From NCBI GenBank assembly GCA_019721035.1, contig JAHEAA010000017.1, forward strand, positions 1 to 48,261: 48,261 nt of DNA, read 5' to 3'. Source of the stretch: Candidatus Sysuiplasma acidicola. GTDB taxonomy: Archaea > Thermoplasmatota > Thermoplasmata > Sysuiplasmatales > Sysuiplasmataceae. The notes beneath the pieces were generated by a model. It was not told where the DNA came from and did not search any database. It worked only from the letters and a program-made list of their open reading frames with translations. Shown here in pieces: positions 1-9,191 of this stretch; the stretch's first letter is position 1, and each line of letters opens with the position of its first letter. Made by a program: the position numbers and the translations under genes.

Positions 1-22
1 AGGGTGGTCCGGAGGGAGAACA

Positions 23-334
23 GTGACTGCGACTTCGAGAAGGAGATGGCAGCCGGAGGAGAAGCTTGCCATAATCAAGGAGATACAGGAAAAGGGTGCC
101 GTGGTGGAGACGTGCAGGAAGTACACCGTCGATCCTACAATGTATTACAAGTGGAAGGAAAACTACGACACATTCGGCATAGACGGCCTCAGGTCATACG
201 CCAGGAGAATGGAACCGGGTGTCAGGAAGCTGATGAAGGAAAACTCCAGGCTGAAGAAGCTCCTTGCTGAAAAGGAGCTCGCCAACGAGATGCTGAGCGA
301 GGCATTAAAAAAAAGGAAGGTGACGAAACAATGA
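23..334 (+). CDS. IS3-family transposase OrfA (helix-turn-helix subunit)
   Basis: This 103-residue protein has the usual OrfA layout. The N-terminal helix-turn-helix (about residues 8-55) has the typical pattern W-x-P-E-E-K-L followed by a Y-Y-K-W segment. A lysine/leucine-rich region (about 70-100) looks like the leucine-zipper coiled coil of this family. It binds the IS ends and regulates transposition. The start is GTG at 23, with a purine-rich GGAGGGAG at 11-18 upstream. The stop overlaps the OrfB start by four bases (ATGA, 331-334). An A8 run lies near the end (307-314) where a ribosome could slip into the OrfB frame. Confidence 0.85.
   Translation: MTATSRRRWQPEEKLAIIKEIQEKGAVVETCRKYTVDPTMYYKWKENYDTFGIDGLRSYARRMEPGVRKLMKENSRLKKLLAEKELANEMLSEALKKRKVTKQ
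307..314 (+). promoter_or_regulatory. Candidate -1 programmed frameshift site (A8 run)
   Basis: In the OrfA frame the run reads TTA AAA AAA AGG, which gives an A-AAA-AAA slippery heptamer. The OrfB frame is -1 relative to OrfA and is open from 271 onward, so slippage here would join the two products. IS3-family elements are known to use A-rich slippery sites of this kind. No downstream stimulatory structure was confirmed. Confidence 0.55.
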
Positions 335-1245
335 GCGTACTGGCGGCCGGATACATCGCGAAGGGTGTTCCCGTGACGGATGCGCTGAACATGCTGCACA
401 TTCCGAGGAGCAGCTTCTATTCGACGCCTTCCACATCGCCTTCGAGGGCAGGCAGGGCTGACTCCATGCACACGATGAGGAGGAATGGGTGTGAAACACT
501 GTATCTGACCAACGGTGAGGTGGTTGAGGAGATGAGGGCAGTGCTCTCACAGGAGTTCGTGTGCTATGGCTACAAAAAGGTGACGAAGCAGCTGCAGCGT
601 GAGGGCTTCGTGATAAACAGGAAGAAAGTCCGCAGGCTGATGGCTGAGAACCGTCTGCTCAATCATTCGTACAACAGACGCAGCCCCGTCAGCAGAGTGG
701 TGGAATCCAAAGTCATTGTCAGCGCACCGAACCAGGTCTGGGAGACGGACATAAAGTATGTCTGGATTGCCGGCGAGGAGAGGAACGCATACTTCCTCGG
801 TTTCATCGATTGTTTCACCAGGGAAGCGGTGAAGCACTATTTTGGACTCCAGTGCAGGGGAGACGACGTCAGGGAGGCAATGATGCGGGCATTCCACGAG
901 AGGGGAATTGGCAGTATCGGCAATGTCAGGATCAGGAATGACAACGGTACGCAGCTCGTCTGCAGGACCGTGGAGGAGTTTCTCTCAATGATGAACATCG
1001 GTCATGAGCGCATCCATCCACACACACCGAAAGAGGATGCCCACATAGAGTCGTTCAACTCAATCCTGGAGAGGGAAGTCATCAGAAGGTTTGAGTTCGA
1101 GAGCTTCGGCGACGCCGAAGCAACGATCAACAGGTTTGTGGGGTTCTACAACGGCAGACGATTGCACTCTGCAATCGGTTACTGCACACCAAGAGAGGCA
1201 TATGAAAAATGGAAAGGAATTTCTATGAAGGAGGCATTGAGTTGA
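331..1245 (+). CDS. IS3-family transposase OrfB (DDE catalytic subunit)
   Basis: This 304-residue integrase-core (rve) protein carries out strand transfer for the element. An HTH_21-like segment (about residues 65-110) precedes the catalytic core. The DDE residues are visible as Asp in E-T-D-I-K-Y, Asp in R-N-D-N-G-T-Q and Glu in H-I-E-S-F-N-S. The C-terminal block Y-N-x-x-R-x-H-S-A-I-G-Y is the usual IS3 signature. The ORF is intact, so the copy may be functional if the missing left end is present. It may be translated alone from ATG 331 by coupling with OrfA, or as an OrfAB fusion through a -1 shift upstream. The open frame extends back to 271, so it includes the A8 run. Confidence 0.9.
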   Translation: MSVLAAGYIAKGVPVTDALNMLHIPRSSFYSTPSTSPSRAGRADSMHTMRRNGCETLYLTNGEVVEEMRAVLSQEFVCYGYKKVTKQLQREGFVINRKKVRRLMAENRLLNHSYNRRSPVSRVVESKVIVSAPNQVWETDIKYVWIAGEERNAYFLGFIDCFTREAVKHYFGLQCRGDDVREAMMRAFHERGIGSIGNVRIRNDNGTQLVCRTVEEFLSMMNIGHERIHPHTPKEDAHIESFNSILEREVIRRFEFESFGDAEATINRFVGFYNGRRLHSAIGYCTPREAYEKWKGISMKEALS

Positions 1246-1296
1246 ATAAGACAATCTTGTCCAGAATTAGGGGACCAAACCAATACATCGGGCAAG

Positions 1297-1599
1297 TTGC
1301 TGTTTACCAACAGCTCTATTGCACAGACGATGGTTTTCAAACTGCCCAATAGTACCTATGCATGGAAGGCGAATCCGGTTCCTGGATATGTGATCACACT
1401 CTTCCCAAGCGGGCATTTATACATCAACGGCAGCAAAATGAATAACCCGAACGTCATTGGCTACGGTGTTGGCATTTATTTCTCCAGGCAATCTCCACCT
1501 TCTTTCTGGAATTGGACAACTGAACTGGCATTTGGTTTGACTATTAGCGGAGTTTTGAGCTCGGTTGCCTACATTATGGTTTCCCGCAGGAAAAAATAG
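1297..1599 (+). pseudogene. C-terminal remnant of a membrane-anchored surface protein
   Basis: The reading frame continues upstream without a stop into the end of the IS, and the only start is a weak TTG at 1297 directly beside the IS boundary. The protein has an extracellular-type stretch with several N-x-S/T sites, then one transmembrane helix (about residues 73-92), then a basic R-R-K-K tail. This is the C-terminal anchor architecture of archaeal surface proteins. I infer that the IS cut off the 5' part of a longer gene. The original function is not recognisable. It could still be expressed as a 100-residue protein, but no promoter was seen. Confidence 0.5.
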
Positions 1600-1649
1600 G
1601 TTTCAAAGAATATCGAGAGACAGCAATCGCAACGTGCATAGGAGTATTT

Positions 1650-1655
1650 TTTAAA
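1650..1655 (+). promoter_or_regulatory. TATA-like box of the nucleotidyltransferase gene
   Basis: TTTAAA lies with its centre about 24.5 bases before ATG 1677, the spacing expected for a leaderless archaeal transcript. This supports ATG 1677 over the in-frame TTG at 1668. Confidence 0.5.
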
Positions 1656-1676
1656 GACAACCGCGTTTTGCAACCG

Positions 1677-2744
1677 ATGAAAGGTGTCCTTCTACACGGC
1701 GGAAGCGGAACGAGACTGAGACCCATAACACACACAGAAGTGAAACAACTTCTCCCCGTCGCGGGCAAGCCCGTCAGCCAGTATGCGCTCGAAGACATGA
1801 TCTCACTGGGAATCAAAGAGATAAACATCATTGTCGGCAGCGTCGGTGCCGCGGCCGTCAGAGATTACTACGGCGACGGCTCGAAATGGCATGTGTCCAT
1901 AACTTACACACATCAGCCGGAGCCGCTAGGCATAGCCCATGCAGTCGGCCTGACACGTGAGTTTGTTGGCAGCGATTCGTTCGTTGTTTACCTTGGCGAC
2001 AACATACTGCACAGCGGTCTGACCAAACTGAAGGATTCGTTCGAATCTGGAGGTTTCGACGCACTGGTCGCACTGTGCAGAGTGAGCAGACCAGAAAGTT
2101 ACGGCATCGCTGAACTTGAAGGCGGAAAGCTGGTCAGACTCGTGGAAAAACCGAAGAATCCGAAGACAAACCTCGCACTGGTCGGCGTCTATTTCTTCAG
2201 GAGCTCCATTTTCGAAATGATAAAAAAGCTGAAACCGTCAAAAAGGGGCGAACTCGAAATAACAGAGGCAATTCAGGCGCTGATAGAGAGCGGTCACTCC
2301 GTGGGCTATCATGAAATCAAGGGATGGTGGAAAGATACGGGAACCATGGAGGAAATACTGGATGCCAACAGACTTGTGCTTGACGACATGGAAAGGCAAG
2401 TGGCAGAGAGCATTCCGTCACAGCACATCATTGGCAGAGTCAGGATCATGGAAGATTCGACAGTGGACGGGAAATCAGTCATCAAGGGACCGTGCCACAT
2501 AGGCCGCGGAACAAGAGTAAAATCATCGATTATAGGGCCAAATACGAGTATCGGCAACGATTGCGTTGTCGAGGGAGTGGAGATCGAAGACTCTATTGTT
2601 ATGGACGGATGCGTAATTGACGGGAAGGGGGAGATGAGACTGTATGAGAGCATCATCGGCACATCATGCACGATTACAAAAAATGACGGCCTGAAGAAGG
2701 CTTCGAAGATGATCGTCGGCAGGGATTCCAACATAACATTGTGA
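1677..2744 (+). CDS. Glucose-1-phosphate thymidylyltransferase-like sugar nucleotidyltransferase
   Basis: The enzyme family makes dTDP- or UDP-sugars from a sugar-1-phosphate and an NTP for glycan synthesis. The 355-residue protein starts with the nucleotide-binding signature G-G-S-G-T-R-L-R-P (residues 8-16). It continues with the Rossmann-like transferase domain (to about 235), including V-E-K-P and G-W-W-K-D-T-G motifs. The C-terminal part (about 245-340) has hexapeptide-type left-handed beta-helix repeats. This is the long archaeal RmlA form. ATG 1677 is preferred because of the TATA-like box upstream. The stop is 20 bases from the convergent MFS gene. The nucleotide and sugar specificity cannot be read from sequence. 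Confidence 0.85.
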   Translation: MKGVLLHGGSGTRLRPITHTEVKQLLPVAGKPVSQYALEDMISLGIKEINIIVGSVGAAAVRDYYGDGSKWHVSITYTHQPEPLGIAHAVGLTREFVGSDSFVVYLGDNILHSGLTKLKDSFESGGFDALVALCRVSRPESYGIAELEGGKLVRLVEKPKNPKTNLALVGVYFFRSSIFEMIKKLKPSKRGELEITEAIQALIESGHSVGYHEIKGWWKDTGTMEEILDANRLVLDDMERQVAESIPSQHIIGRVRIMEDSTVDGKSVIKGPCHIGRGTRVKSSIIGPNTSIGNDCVVEGVEIEDSIVMDGCVIDGKGEMRLYESIIGTSCTITKNDGLKKASKMIVGRDSNITL

Positions 2745-2764
2745 CTGTAAGCAGCAGGTCGCAG

Positions 2765-3961
2765 CTACGATTTGTCCCTGAAGAAGAGAAAATACAGTAC
2801 AGGGTCAAACGCAGAAATGACTCCGGCGGACGCAAAGGCGAGGACGGAGACACCTATTGCGAACAGCACACCGCTCAGACTTGCCGCAATACCGAAGGGA
2901 ATCCTCCTTGCAATGCCTGTTATACCGGCACCCCTGGCACGTTCAGCAGGATCGAACAGTTGCATTGAGAAACTCTGTCTGAGTGGAATGGTCATGCTGT
3001 ACATGCCGGTTCTGACGATAAACAGCAGAGCGGCCGCAGGGATGGAGCCGGAGAACGGTATGGCTATGAGCAGAATGGAACTCAATCCACGAAAAGCCGC
3101 AATGCCCTTTATTCTGCCCATAATGTTTTCCACCCTGGAAGCCAGAAGAACAGAGAGTGCGGTAACCAGATACGACAGCGAATAGATGAGAGATATTTCG
3201 CCGTTTGTGGCGTGCATAATATCACTGAACCAGACGGGGATGAATGGCATAATCATGCCGAGACCTGCACTTCCGAATAATCCCGACAGTGCAATGCGGC
3301 TTATGCCATAGCTTGATTTGACAGGTGCCACGGAAGAACCTTTTTCGGCGGGAGCATCCCTGAACTTCATCACGACAACAAACAGGAGACTCACAAGCGA
3401 CGAAACAAGCCCCGTCAGAAAGAGTGCCGTGAAATAAACCGAACGACTGAGAAACGCAGACAGAAATGCGGAGAAAAGGGAACCTGACAGAGCGGAAATT
3501 ACCGCAGCTGACATGAGGAAACTGAACGCCCCCGTTCTTGTTCCCGGAGCAGTCATGTCGGCCAGGAGCGATGTCTGCAGCGGTGCTATCGGCCCGCCAC
3601 CAGAGCCGCCGCCTATTCCGCCGGTGAAACTCACGCCAAGCAGCGATGTAATGAATATTCCCACTATACTGTGCACGAGGAGCAGGAGGAGCATCATGGC
3701 CGGAAACAGCAGGGAGAGCAGCATGAGCATGCGCTTCCTGCCGTAGAAATCACCCAGGAAACCGCTGACGGTGGAGAGAGAAGCGCTTGCAATGGTGGCA
3801 ACGAGTGCATAGGCACCCATCTCGATATAAGACATGCCGATAAAACGCAGATACAGAGGCAATACGAAACTGATGTAACCGAAGGCGAAGCTCCTGAATA
3901 TCCTGTATCCGAGCAGCAACCTGACAAATCGCCTGTTGAACGGCTCTTCCTGGACTGTCAC
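2765..3961 (-). CDS. Major facilitator superfamily transporter
   Basis: This 398-residue membrane protein has about twelve predicted transmembrane segments. The MFS motif A, G-x-L-G-D-x-x-G-R-K, follows the second helix (about residue 60). A glycine-rich stretch (G-G-I-G-G-G-S-G-G-G) lies in helix 4, a drug/metabolite-exporter-like feature. The open frame extends to 4051, but the start is placed at GTG 3961 because TATAAA lies 27.5 bases upstream and the extra N-terminal residues look non-conserved. The substrate is unknown. It converges with the nucleotidyltransferase gene and has no co-directional neighbour. Confidence 0.8.
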   Translation of the reverse strand: MTVQEEPFNRRFVRLLLGYRIFRSFAFGYISFVLPLYLRFIGMSYIEMGAYALVATIASASLSTVSGFLGDFYGRKRMLMLLSLLFPAMMLLLLLVHSIVGIFITSLLGVSFTGGIGGGSGGGPIAPLQTSLLADMTAPGTRTGAFSFLMSAAVISALSGSLFSAFLSAFLSRSVYFTALFLTGLVSSLVSLLFVVVMKFRDAPAEKGSSVAPVKSSYGISRIALSGLFGSAGLGMIMPFIPVWFSDIMHATNGEISLIYSLSYLVTALSVLLASRVENIMGRIKGIAAFRGLSSILLIAIPFSGSIPAAALLFIVRTGMYSMTIPLRQSFSMQLFDPAERARGAGITGIARRIPFGIAASLSGVLFAIGVSVLAFASAGVISAFDPVLYFLFFRDKS

Positions 3962-4387
3962 GCATAGAGCACAAGAGCTATTGTCTATAAAGATCGCGAA
4001 TGACTGTGGATTCATTCTCAGGCTGAATGAGCAAGCACACTGAATTGTCAATTGAGGGGATGCGTGGCAGTAAGTCAGTCACGAATCAATGCGTGCGTGG
4101 AATATTTTTCTGCCACCCTGCTGAAGCCGAATCCTGTGGCTGCAGGACGAAGGACGGAAGGCGGGGCAAGATGAATTGTGATGCAGACGGAACCGACAGT
4201 ATTTTGATCGTGGAGCGATTTCGGCATTACATGAGAGCATCCGCAATCAAATTATCCAAGCAGGCAATTAAGTGAGGGCATCAATGACCGCTGGTAAGAG
4301 GAAAGTTGAGACAACGGAAGTTTACCACTCTGAACGTCGCATGTTCACTGTCGCATCCGCATTTTTCGCAAGTCTTACTGTCAACGG
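3962..4387. other. Intergenic region between the divergent MFS and flippase genes
   Basis: These 426 bases hold the TATA box of the MFS gene at 3986-3991. An open frame at 4027-4275 (82 codons) has no recognisable family, no promoter-like spacing and no ribosome site, so it is not called. No structural RNA or repeat was recognised. Confidence 0.5.
3986..3991 (-). promoter_or_regulatory. TATA box of the MFS gene
   Basis: TTTATA on the minus strand is centred 27.5 bases upstream of the GTG at 3961. This matches leaderless archaeal promoters and decides the start in favour of 3961. Confidence 0.55.
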
Positions 4388-5908
4388 GTGAACTATTTGA
4401 GCACACTGAGGGATGGAGAGACACTTGGCAGAGGCATTGCGTTTCAGTATGCCTACTTTGCCACACTGACACTTTCCGGCGCTGCATTTTACCTGTATGT
4501 CATCCACATCTTTCCGCCGAGTCTGGTCGGCTCGGTTGCGCTTCTCATTGCAATACTCTCCCTGTTCCCCATAACATTTTCATTTGGCCTGCAGTATGGC
4601 TGGCAGCACTTCACATCGTATGAGATCGGCACAGGGAACTCCGATGGTGTTGGCAGCATTGCACGTAAAGCAGTCAGGATTGGCGTCATTCTCTCAATAA
4701 TATCCGTGGCAACCCTGATTGTTACAGCCCATGCAATTTCATTCCTCTTCTTTCACTCATACGCTTATGTAAATCTGGTCTACATGCTCGCTCTGGATAT
4801 TCCATCTGCGATTATGATATCGTTTCTGAACAGCATAATGCTCGGGCTGCAGAATTTCAGGAAATCGGGCATAATTGGAATGACTTATGTTGTGGTGGTT
4901 TATGCCATATCTATTGCGGCCCTGCACATTACACATTCCATCTATTCGATACCGGTTGGCTGGGGAGCGGGGTATTTCATTGGTGTTATGCTCTTCTATA
5001 TGGATATCAGGGGGAGGACCAGGTCAATTTCAAAAACCAAATTTGAGCTGAGACCCATCTTTTCCTATTCCCTTCCGCTCTACATTACAGGCATATTGAG
5101 TTATGGTGCTGCATACATAGACAGACTGACAGTCGCCTACCTGAAAGATCTTGCGTCTATAGGCGTTTACAATCTTGCTCTTCTCATTGCCTCTGGCACT
5201 TCGATTCTGAGTTCCCCGCTTGGCGGCATCATATTTTCCAAATTCTCAGAATTCCACGGCAGGAAGGACAGCGAAATGATAAGGGAGGGAGTGCGCATAT
5301 CGGCCAACGCAGCAGCCATACTATATGTGCCAGCCGCTCTCGGCATTTCTGCAATATCAGTTCCTGTGATAGAGCTCCTTGCGGGAAACGGGTATGTGCA
5401 GGGCGCGCTGCCGTTGTCCATAATTCTGACTATCAATGCTGTATTCATCATCGGAGGGCCGATAGGCAATGCCATGCAGGGAACCAGGAAAACACATGTT
5501 TTCATAATTTCGACAGGGCTTGCACTCCTTTCAAATTTGATTCTTTCATTCACGCTGATACCAGCACTGTCGCTGGTCGGCGCCGCCATCGCATATTCGT
5601 CAACGGGTGTAGTCAGCTTTGCAGTAATTTATGCGTTTGCGAAGGAAGCTGGGCTGGTGAGACTCGATGCGCGATTCCTTTCAAGGCTCTGGCTGTCAGC
5701 AGGCGTCATGGCGCTGGCGGTATTTCTCATTGCATCTGTGACAAAATATCAGCTCTTACTTCTTCCGATCTATGTGATTGTCGGATTTGCTGTTTACGTT
5801 GCAATGATTCATATCACATCCGCACTGAGAGCGGAAGACAAGTCACTTATAGCATCCCTTATACCGAAAAGGCTGAAGATACTCAGAAAGTTCGTACTTC
5901 TGCTGTGA
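4388..5908 (+). CDS. Polysaccharide biosynthesis flippase (Wzx/MATE-like)
   Basis: This 506-residue integral membrane protein has about 12-14 hydrophobic segments spread over its whole length. Its length and pattern match the oligosaccharide flippase (PST/Wzx) family, which moves lipid-linked glycans across the membrane. Family-like features include the early charged helix G-R-G-I-A-F-Q-Y, a G-L-Q-x-F-R segment near residue 155, and A-Y-I-D-R-L near residue 240. The annotated start is GTG 4388; TTG 4397 is an alternative. Its proximity to a sugar nucleotidyltransferase fits a role in surface glycan assembly, but the two genes are not in one operon. Confidence 0.8.
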   Translation: MNYLSTLRDGETLGRGIAFQYAYFATLTLSGAAFYLYVIHIFPPSLVGSVALLIAILSLFPITFSFGLQYGWQHFTSYEIGTGNSDGVGSIARKAVRIGVILSIISVATLIVTAHAISFLFFHSYAYVNLVYMLALDIPSAIMISFLNSIMLGLQNFRKSGIIGMTYVVVVYAISIAALHITHSIYSIPVGWGAGYFIGVMLFYMDIRGRTRSISKTKFELRPIFSYSLPLYITGILSYGAAYIDRLTVAYLKDLASIGVYNLALLIASGTSILSSPLGGIIFSKFSEFHGRKDSEMIREGVRISANAAAILYVPAALGISAISVPVIELLAGNGYVQGALPLSIILTINAVFIIGGPIGNAMQGTRKTHVFIISTGLALLSNLILSFTLIPALSLVGAAIAYSSTGVVSFAVIYAFAKEAGLVRLDARFLSRLWLSAGVMALAVFLIASVTKYQLLLLPIYVIVGFAVYVAMIHITSALRAEDKSLIASLIPKRLKILRKFVLLL

Positions 5909-6003
5909 AGTGTCTCCATGAAATTCAAACAGCGTCCAGGAAAAGAGATTTGATTCTACGGTATATGGAAATTGTCCGAGTTCGGATCGCCCTAGCATGC
6001 AAG

Positions 6004-6030
6004 TTACGGAAGACGGCCGCTGTTCCGTAA
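6004..6030. repeat. Inverted repeat upstream of the dehydrogenase-like gene
   Basis: TTACGGA (6004-6010) and TCCGTAA (6024-6030) form a perfect 7-bp inverted repeat around a 13-base spacer. A TATA-like CATAAATA follows at 6033-6040, so the repeat sits where an upstream regulator could bind. It could also end transcription from the flippase gene. Confidence 0.35.
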
Positions 6031-6112
6031 GCCATAAATATCGACTGATGCAGGGGGTATCCGAAGTCGACTGAAAACAGAACGACGCAGAAGGAAACAG
6101 TGTGGTGAAACT

Positions 6113-7258
6113 TTGGACGTTTTATTGATCGGGACGGGAGGAGCCGGGACTGTGATTGCCAGACATCTGGCGTCCAGCTCCAGCGTTGACAGTTTGATCG
6201 TGGCAGATTTAAACCATGCCCGGGCGAAAAGCGTCGCCAGAGAATCTGGAAGAAAGACAGAGGCAATAAAACTCGATGCCGGAAAGAGCAGAGAGGTTTC
6301 GCAGGCGCTGCGCGGAAAAGGCATGGTCATCAATGCATCGCTGCCCAGATACAACGATATCATAATGAGGGCCGCACTGGCGGCCGGCGCGAAGTACGTC
6401 GACCTTGCGCTGCAGGATCCGGAGGGGCAATACTCGGCTGACGATACCTGGAGGAAAAAAGGGAATACTGCCGTGATAGGACTCGGGGAAGATCCGGGCA
6501 TGAGCAACGTGTTCGCAATGTACGCGGCGAACAGGATGGATCGCGTAAAATCCGTCAGAATCAGGGACGGGGAGACAGCGTTCAGTTCCAGGCACAGTTT
6601 TGTATGCCTTTTCTCGCCTGCCACATTTCTGACCGAAACGCTTGAAGTGCCTGTGGTATTCAGGAACGGCAGACTGAAGCTTATCGAAAAATTCAGCGAC
6701 AGGGAGATGTGTGATTTTCCCGGCGGCCTGGGCAAACTCCCGGTCTACAGCGTAAGGCACGAAGAAGTCTACAGCCTTCCGAAAAGCATTGGCAAGGGGA
6801 TAAGGGATGCCGATTTCAAACTTGCTCTTACAGATGACACGATGAAGTATCTGGAAGTGCTGAACACACTGGGATTGCTGTCCGAAAAGAAGATTGCTGT
6901 CAACGGAACGAAATTAAAGCCCGTGGACCTTACGCTCAAACTCATGCCGCAGCCTTCGCAACTCGGAGGGGACGTAACAGGCAGGTCGACAATACTTGTC
7001 GATGTTGAAGGTAGCGTAAAGGGCAGGAAAAGGAGCCACAGACTCTACGCTACGATGGATCACGAAGAATGCTATGCGAAGTATGGAGTTACGGCAACGT
7101 CATACCTCACGGGCACTGGAGCTGCCGCAGGAGCACTGATGATGATGGAAGACGAAACCATAAAAGCGGGCATCCATCCGCCGGAGCACCTCAACCCGGA
7201 CGCATACCTGGAAAGGCTTGCTTCACTAGGCATCAGAGTCGTTCAGGAAGTGAACTGA
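6113..7258 (+). CDS. Saccharopine dehydrogenase-family oxidoreductase
   Basis: This 381-residue protein begins with a Rossmann dinucleotide site, G-T-G-G-A-G (about residues 7-12). It continues with D-L-N-H-A at the end of the second strand, the usual NAD(P)-ribose region. The blocks V-I-N-A-S-L-P, Y-V-D-L-A and G-L-G-E-D-P-G-M-S-N match the saccharopine dehydrogenase/reductase fold. Family members act in lysine metabolism or in polyamine synthesis as carboxynorspermidine synthase, and the exact substrate cannot be told here. The start is TTG 6113, with GGTGA at 6104-6108 just upstream. No lysine-pathway gene is adjacent. Confidence 0.8.
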   Translation: MDVLLIGTGGAGTVIARHLASSSSVDSLIVADLNHARAKSVARESGRKTEAIKLDAGKSREVSQALRGKGMVINASLPRYNDIIMRAALAAGAKYVDLALQDPEGQYSADDTWRKKGNTAVIGLGEDPGMSNVFAMYAANRMDRVKSVRIRDGETAFSSRHSFVCLFSPATFLTETLEVPVVFRNGRLKLIEKFSDREMCDFPGGLGKLPVYSVRHEEVYSLPKSIGKGIRDADFKLALTDDTMKYLEVLNTLGLLSEKKIAVNGTKLKPVDLTLKLMPQPSQLGGDVTGRSTILVDVEGSVKGRKRSHRLYATMDHEECYAKYGVTATSYLTGTGAAAGALMMMEDETIKAGIHPPEHLNPDAYLERLASLGIRVVQEVN

Positions 7259-7333
7259 AGCGACCGCCGTGCAGCGGTGAAACCTGTCTAAAAGAAGCTC
7301 AGGAACGATGCAGCTGACGCATTGGGTGCTCGC

Positions 7334-8125
7334 TCACAGGGATGCCTCCGCAGTCCCGTTTGAAGCGGCTGTGAGGCGTTTTGGATTGATGCCTGCGGCG
7401 GCGAATCTCCTGCCCTCCGGCGACTCATATGATATGAAATCCACTCCGAACACGTTTCTCAGTGTTTCCGGCAGAAACACGGATTCCGGGGCACCCTCGG
7501 CCGCTACCTTCCCATCCTTGAGAAAGATGACATTGTCGCAGAGTCTGTACAGCAAGTTGATGTCATGTAGTATAACGACCACGGTTTTGCCCCGGGATTT
7601 CAAATCGGCAATGAGGGACTGCACAAATGCGTCTTTATCCACATCAAGGAAGGTCGTCGGCTCATCCATCAGCAGCACTTCGGAATCCTGAAAGAGCGCG
7701 CCGGCAATCATGACAAGCCTCTTCTCGCCTCCGCTCAGGCTGTTGAAGTCCCTGTGGGCCAGATGCGCAATACGGCACGTTTCCAGCACACTGGTCAGTC
7801 CGGTTTTCGTATAACCGTTTGAATAACCGAACACTGAAATCACATCCGCGGTGGAGAAATTGATGGGCTCCGGCGCCTCCTGCCTGACTATTGCCATTTT
7901 GCGGGACAGTTCGTGCTCCGAATAAGAGCGGATGTCCCTGCCGTCTATCAATATGCTTCCGGACTCCGGCCTGTTGTAGCCGTAAAGCAGATTGAGAAGC
8001 GTTGACTTGCCCGAGCCGTTCTTCCCGCCAATGCCGTTTATCTTTCCCGCCTGGATGGAGAAGGTGACGTCACTGAGACGAAAACTGCCGGCAGAGTGAC
8101 ACAAACCCCTGACTTCAATTTTCAT
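7334..8125 (-). CDS. ABC transporter ATPase, FecE/BtuD type
   Basis: This is the ATP-hydrolysing subunit of the importer whose permease and binding protein lie upstream. The 263-residue protein shows Walker A G-G-K-N-G-S-G-K-S-T, the Q-loop in V-R-Q-E, the signature L-S-G-G-E, Walker B V-L-L-M-D-E-P and the switch histidine in L-H-D-I. The open frame extends to 8176, but ATG 8125 gives the normal family N terminus (M-K-I-E-V-R-G) and overlaps the permease end by 11 bases, which suggests translational coupling. The substrate is probably a metal chelate, heme or cobalamin, and sequence alone does not choose. Confidence 0.88.
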   Translation of the reverse strand: MKIEVRGLCHSAGSFRLSDVTFSIQAGKINGIGGKNGSGKSTLLNLLYGYNRPESGSILIDGRDIRSYSEHELSRKMAIVRQEAPEPINFSTADVISVFGYSNGYTKTGLTSVLETCRIAHLAHRDFNSLSGGEKRLVMIAGALFQDSEVLLMDEPTTFLDVDKDAFVQSLIADLKSRGKTVVVILHDINLLYRLCDNVIFLKDGKVAAEGAPESVFLPETLRNVFGVDFISYESPEGRRFAAAGINPKRLTAASNGTAEASL

Positions 8126-9185
8126 ATGCACCACTCGAAAGTTTACCGAGCATGTAGATGAAGAAGGGAACGCCAATCATGCCTGTGATGATGCCGATGG
8201 GTATCACCTTTCCAGGAATCGCCATCCTTGCAATATCATCTGCAAGAACGAGAAAGATTGCACCGAGTATGGCGGAGGAAGGCAGCACATATCTGTTGGA
8301 CCCGCCGTAAAGCAGCCTGGACATATGCGGCATGATGAGACCGACGAATCCAATGAGTCCGCTGATAGAGACAGAGGCAGAAACACTCAGAGCCACGAGT
8401 GCGATGAGCATCCTCTTTGTCCGCTCCACCCTGATACCGACAGAGTGGGCGTAAGCCCCTCCTAGCTGCAATGCATTGAGTTCCCTGGAATAGAGAGACA
8501 TGATGAACATGGCAGGCAGCACTGTAAACGCGACAGGCAGCAGTTCCTGCCATGTGATGCCCTGAAGTGAGCCCAGCAGCCAGAAGAATGCGGAACTCTG
8601 GAGCTCGATATTGGAATAAATCATCAGCGCAACGACAGATGAAGTGAAAAATGATATGGAGACGCCCATGAGCAGCAGATATGTTGCAGGCACACGCCCA
8701 TGCCTGTGCGAAAGCGCGTAGACGAGAAAAACAGTCAGGAGTGCGAAGCAGAATGCGAGCATCTGAACGGAGTAGGGCCCGAATATGGTGATGCCGAAGA
8801 CTATGGCTCCGACTGCACCAAGCGCGGCTCCGCTGGATAGACCTATCACATACGGTTCGGTAATGGGATTCTTGAAAATGCTCTGAACAACGGCTCCGCC
8901 CATGCCCAGCGATGCACCCACAACAACACCGCCGAGAATCTCCGGCTCCCTGATGTAGAATACGATTTCAAAATACACCGGCCTGATGGTGAAATGCTGA
9001 ATGCCGCCAAGGACGGGGATTTGTCTGAAGAGTATTTCCATCACTGTTGCAAATGGAATGGATACCGGTCCGATGAAGAACGACGCGATGCTGAGTGCCG
9101 TCAGAGCTGCGAATGAGAGAAAGAGCATCATCAGTTTCGGCGATTGTGCTTTCTGTTCAACCCGATCGCTGATTTCACCTGCCAT
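8115..9185 (-). CDS. FecCD/BtuC-family ABC transporter permease
   Basis: This 356-residue permease has about ten hydrophobic helices. Family blocks are visible: [20 protein letters not shown] near residue 80, [13 protein letters not shown] near 110, and [13 protein letters not shown] near 285. The last is the conserved ATPase-coupling region. It forms the membrane channel for siderophore, heme or vitamin B12 import. It starts six bases after the binding-protein stop and overlaps the ATPase gene, so the three form one operon. Confidence 0.92.
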   Translation of the reverse strand: MAGEISDRVEQKAQSPKLMMLFLSFAALTALSIASFFIGPVSIPFATVMEILFRQIPVLGGIQHFTIRPVYFEIVFYIREPEILGGVVVGASLGMGGAVVQSIFKNPITEPYVIGLSSGAALGAVGAIVFGITIFGPYSVQMLAFCFALLTVFLVYALSHRHGRVPATYLLLMGVSISFFTSSVVALMIYSNIELQSSAFFWLLGSLQGITWQELLPVAFTVLPAMFIMSLYSRELNALQLGGAYAHSVGIRVERTKRMLIALVALSVSASVSISGLIGFVGLIMPHMSRLLYGGSNRYVLPSSAILGAIFLVLADDIARMAIPGKVIPIGIITGMIGVPFFIYMLGKLSSGAYEN

Positions 9186-9191
9186 GAGACG

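Larger units (their letters stand above)
1..1282 (+). mobile_element. IS3-family insertion sequence, left end missing
   Basis: Two consecutive ORFs match the OrfA/OrfB arrangement of IS3-family elements: a small helix-turn-helix protein, then a DDE integrase-type transposase in the -1 frame. The probable right end lies just after OrfB, where GGACCAAACCA (1272-1282) ends in CA, as IS3-family termini usually do. The only match near the window start to the inverse of this end is TGGTCC at 5-10. OrfA begins only 22 bases into the window, so the true left end is probably outside. No target-site duplication can be checked. The right boundary is inferred, not proven. Confidence 0.75.

Noticed and set aside
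4027-4275. 82-codon open frame in the intergenic region before the flippase
   Set aside because: No family features, no ribosome site or TATA box at the right distance, and unusual residue composition.
6004-6735. 243-codon open frame antisense to the dehydrogenase-like gene
   Set aside because: It lies fully opposite a clear Rossmann-fold gene and shows no domain of its own; a shadow caused by codon bias.
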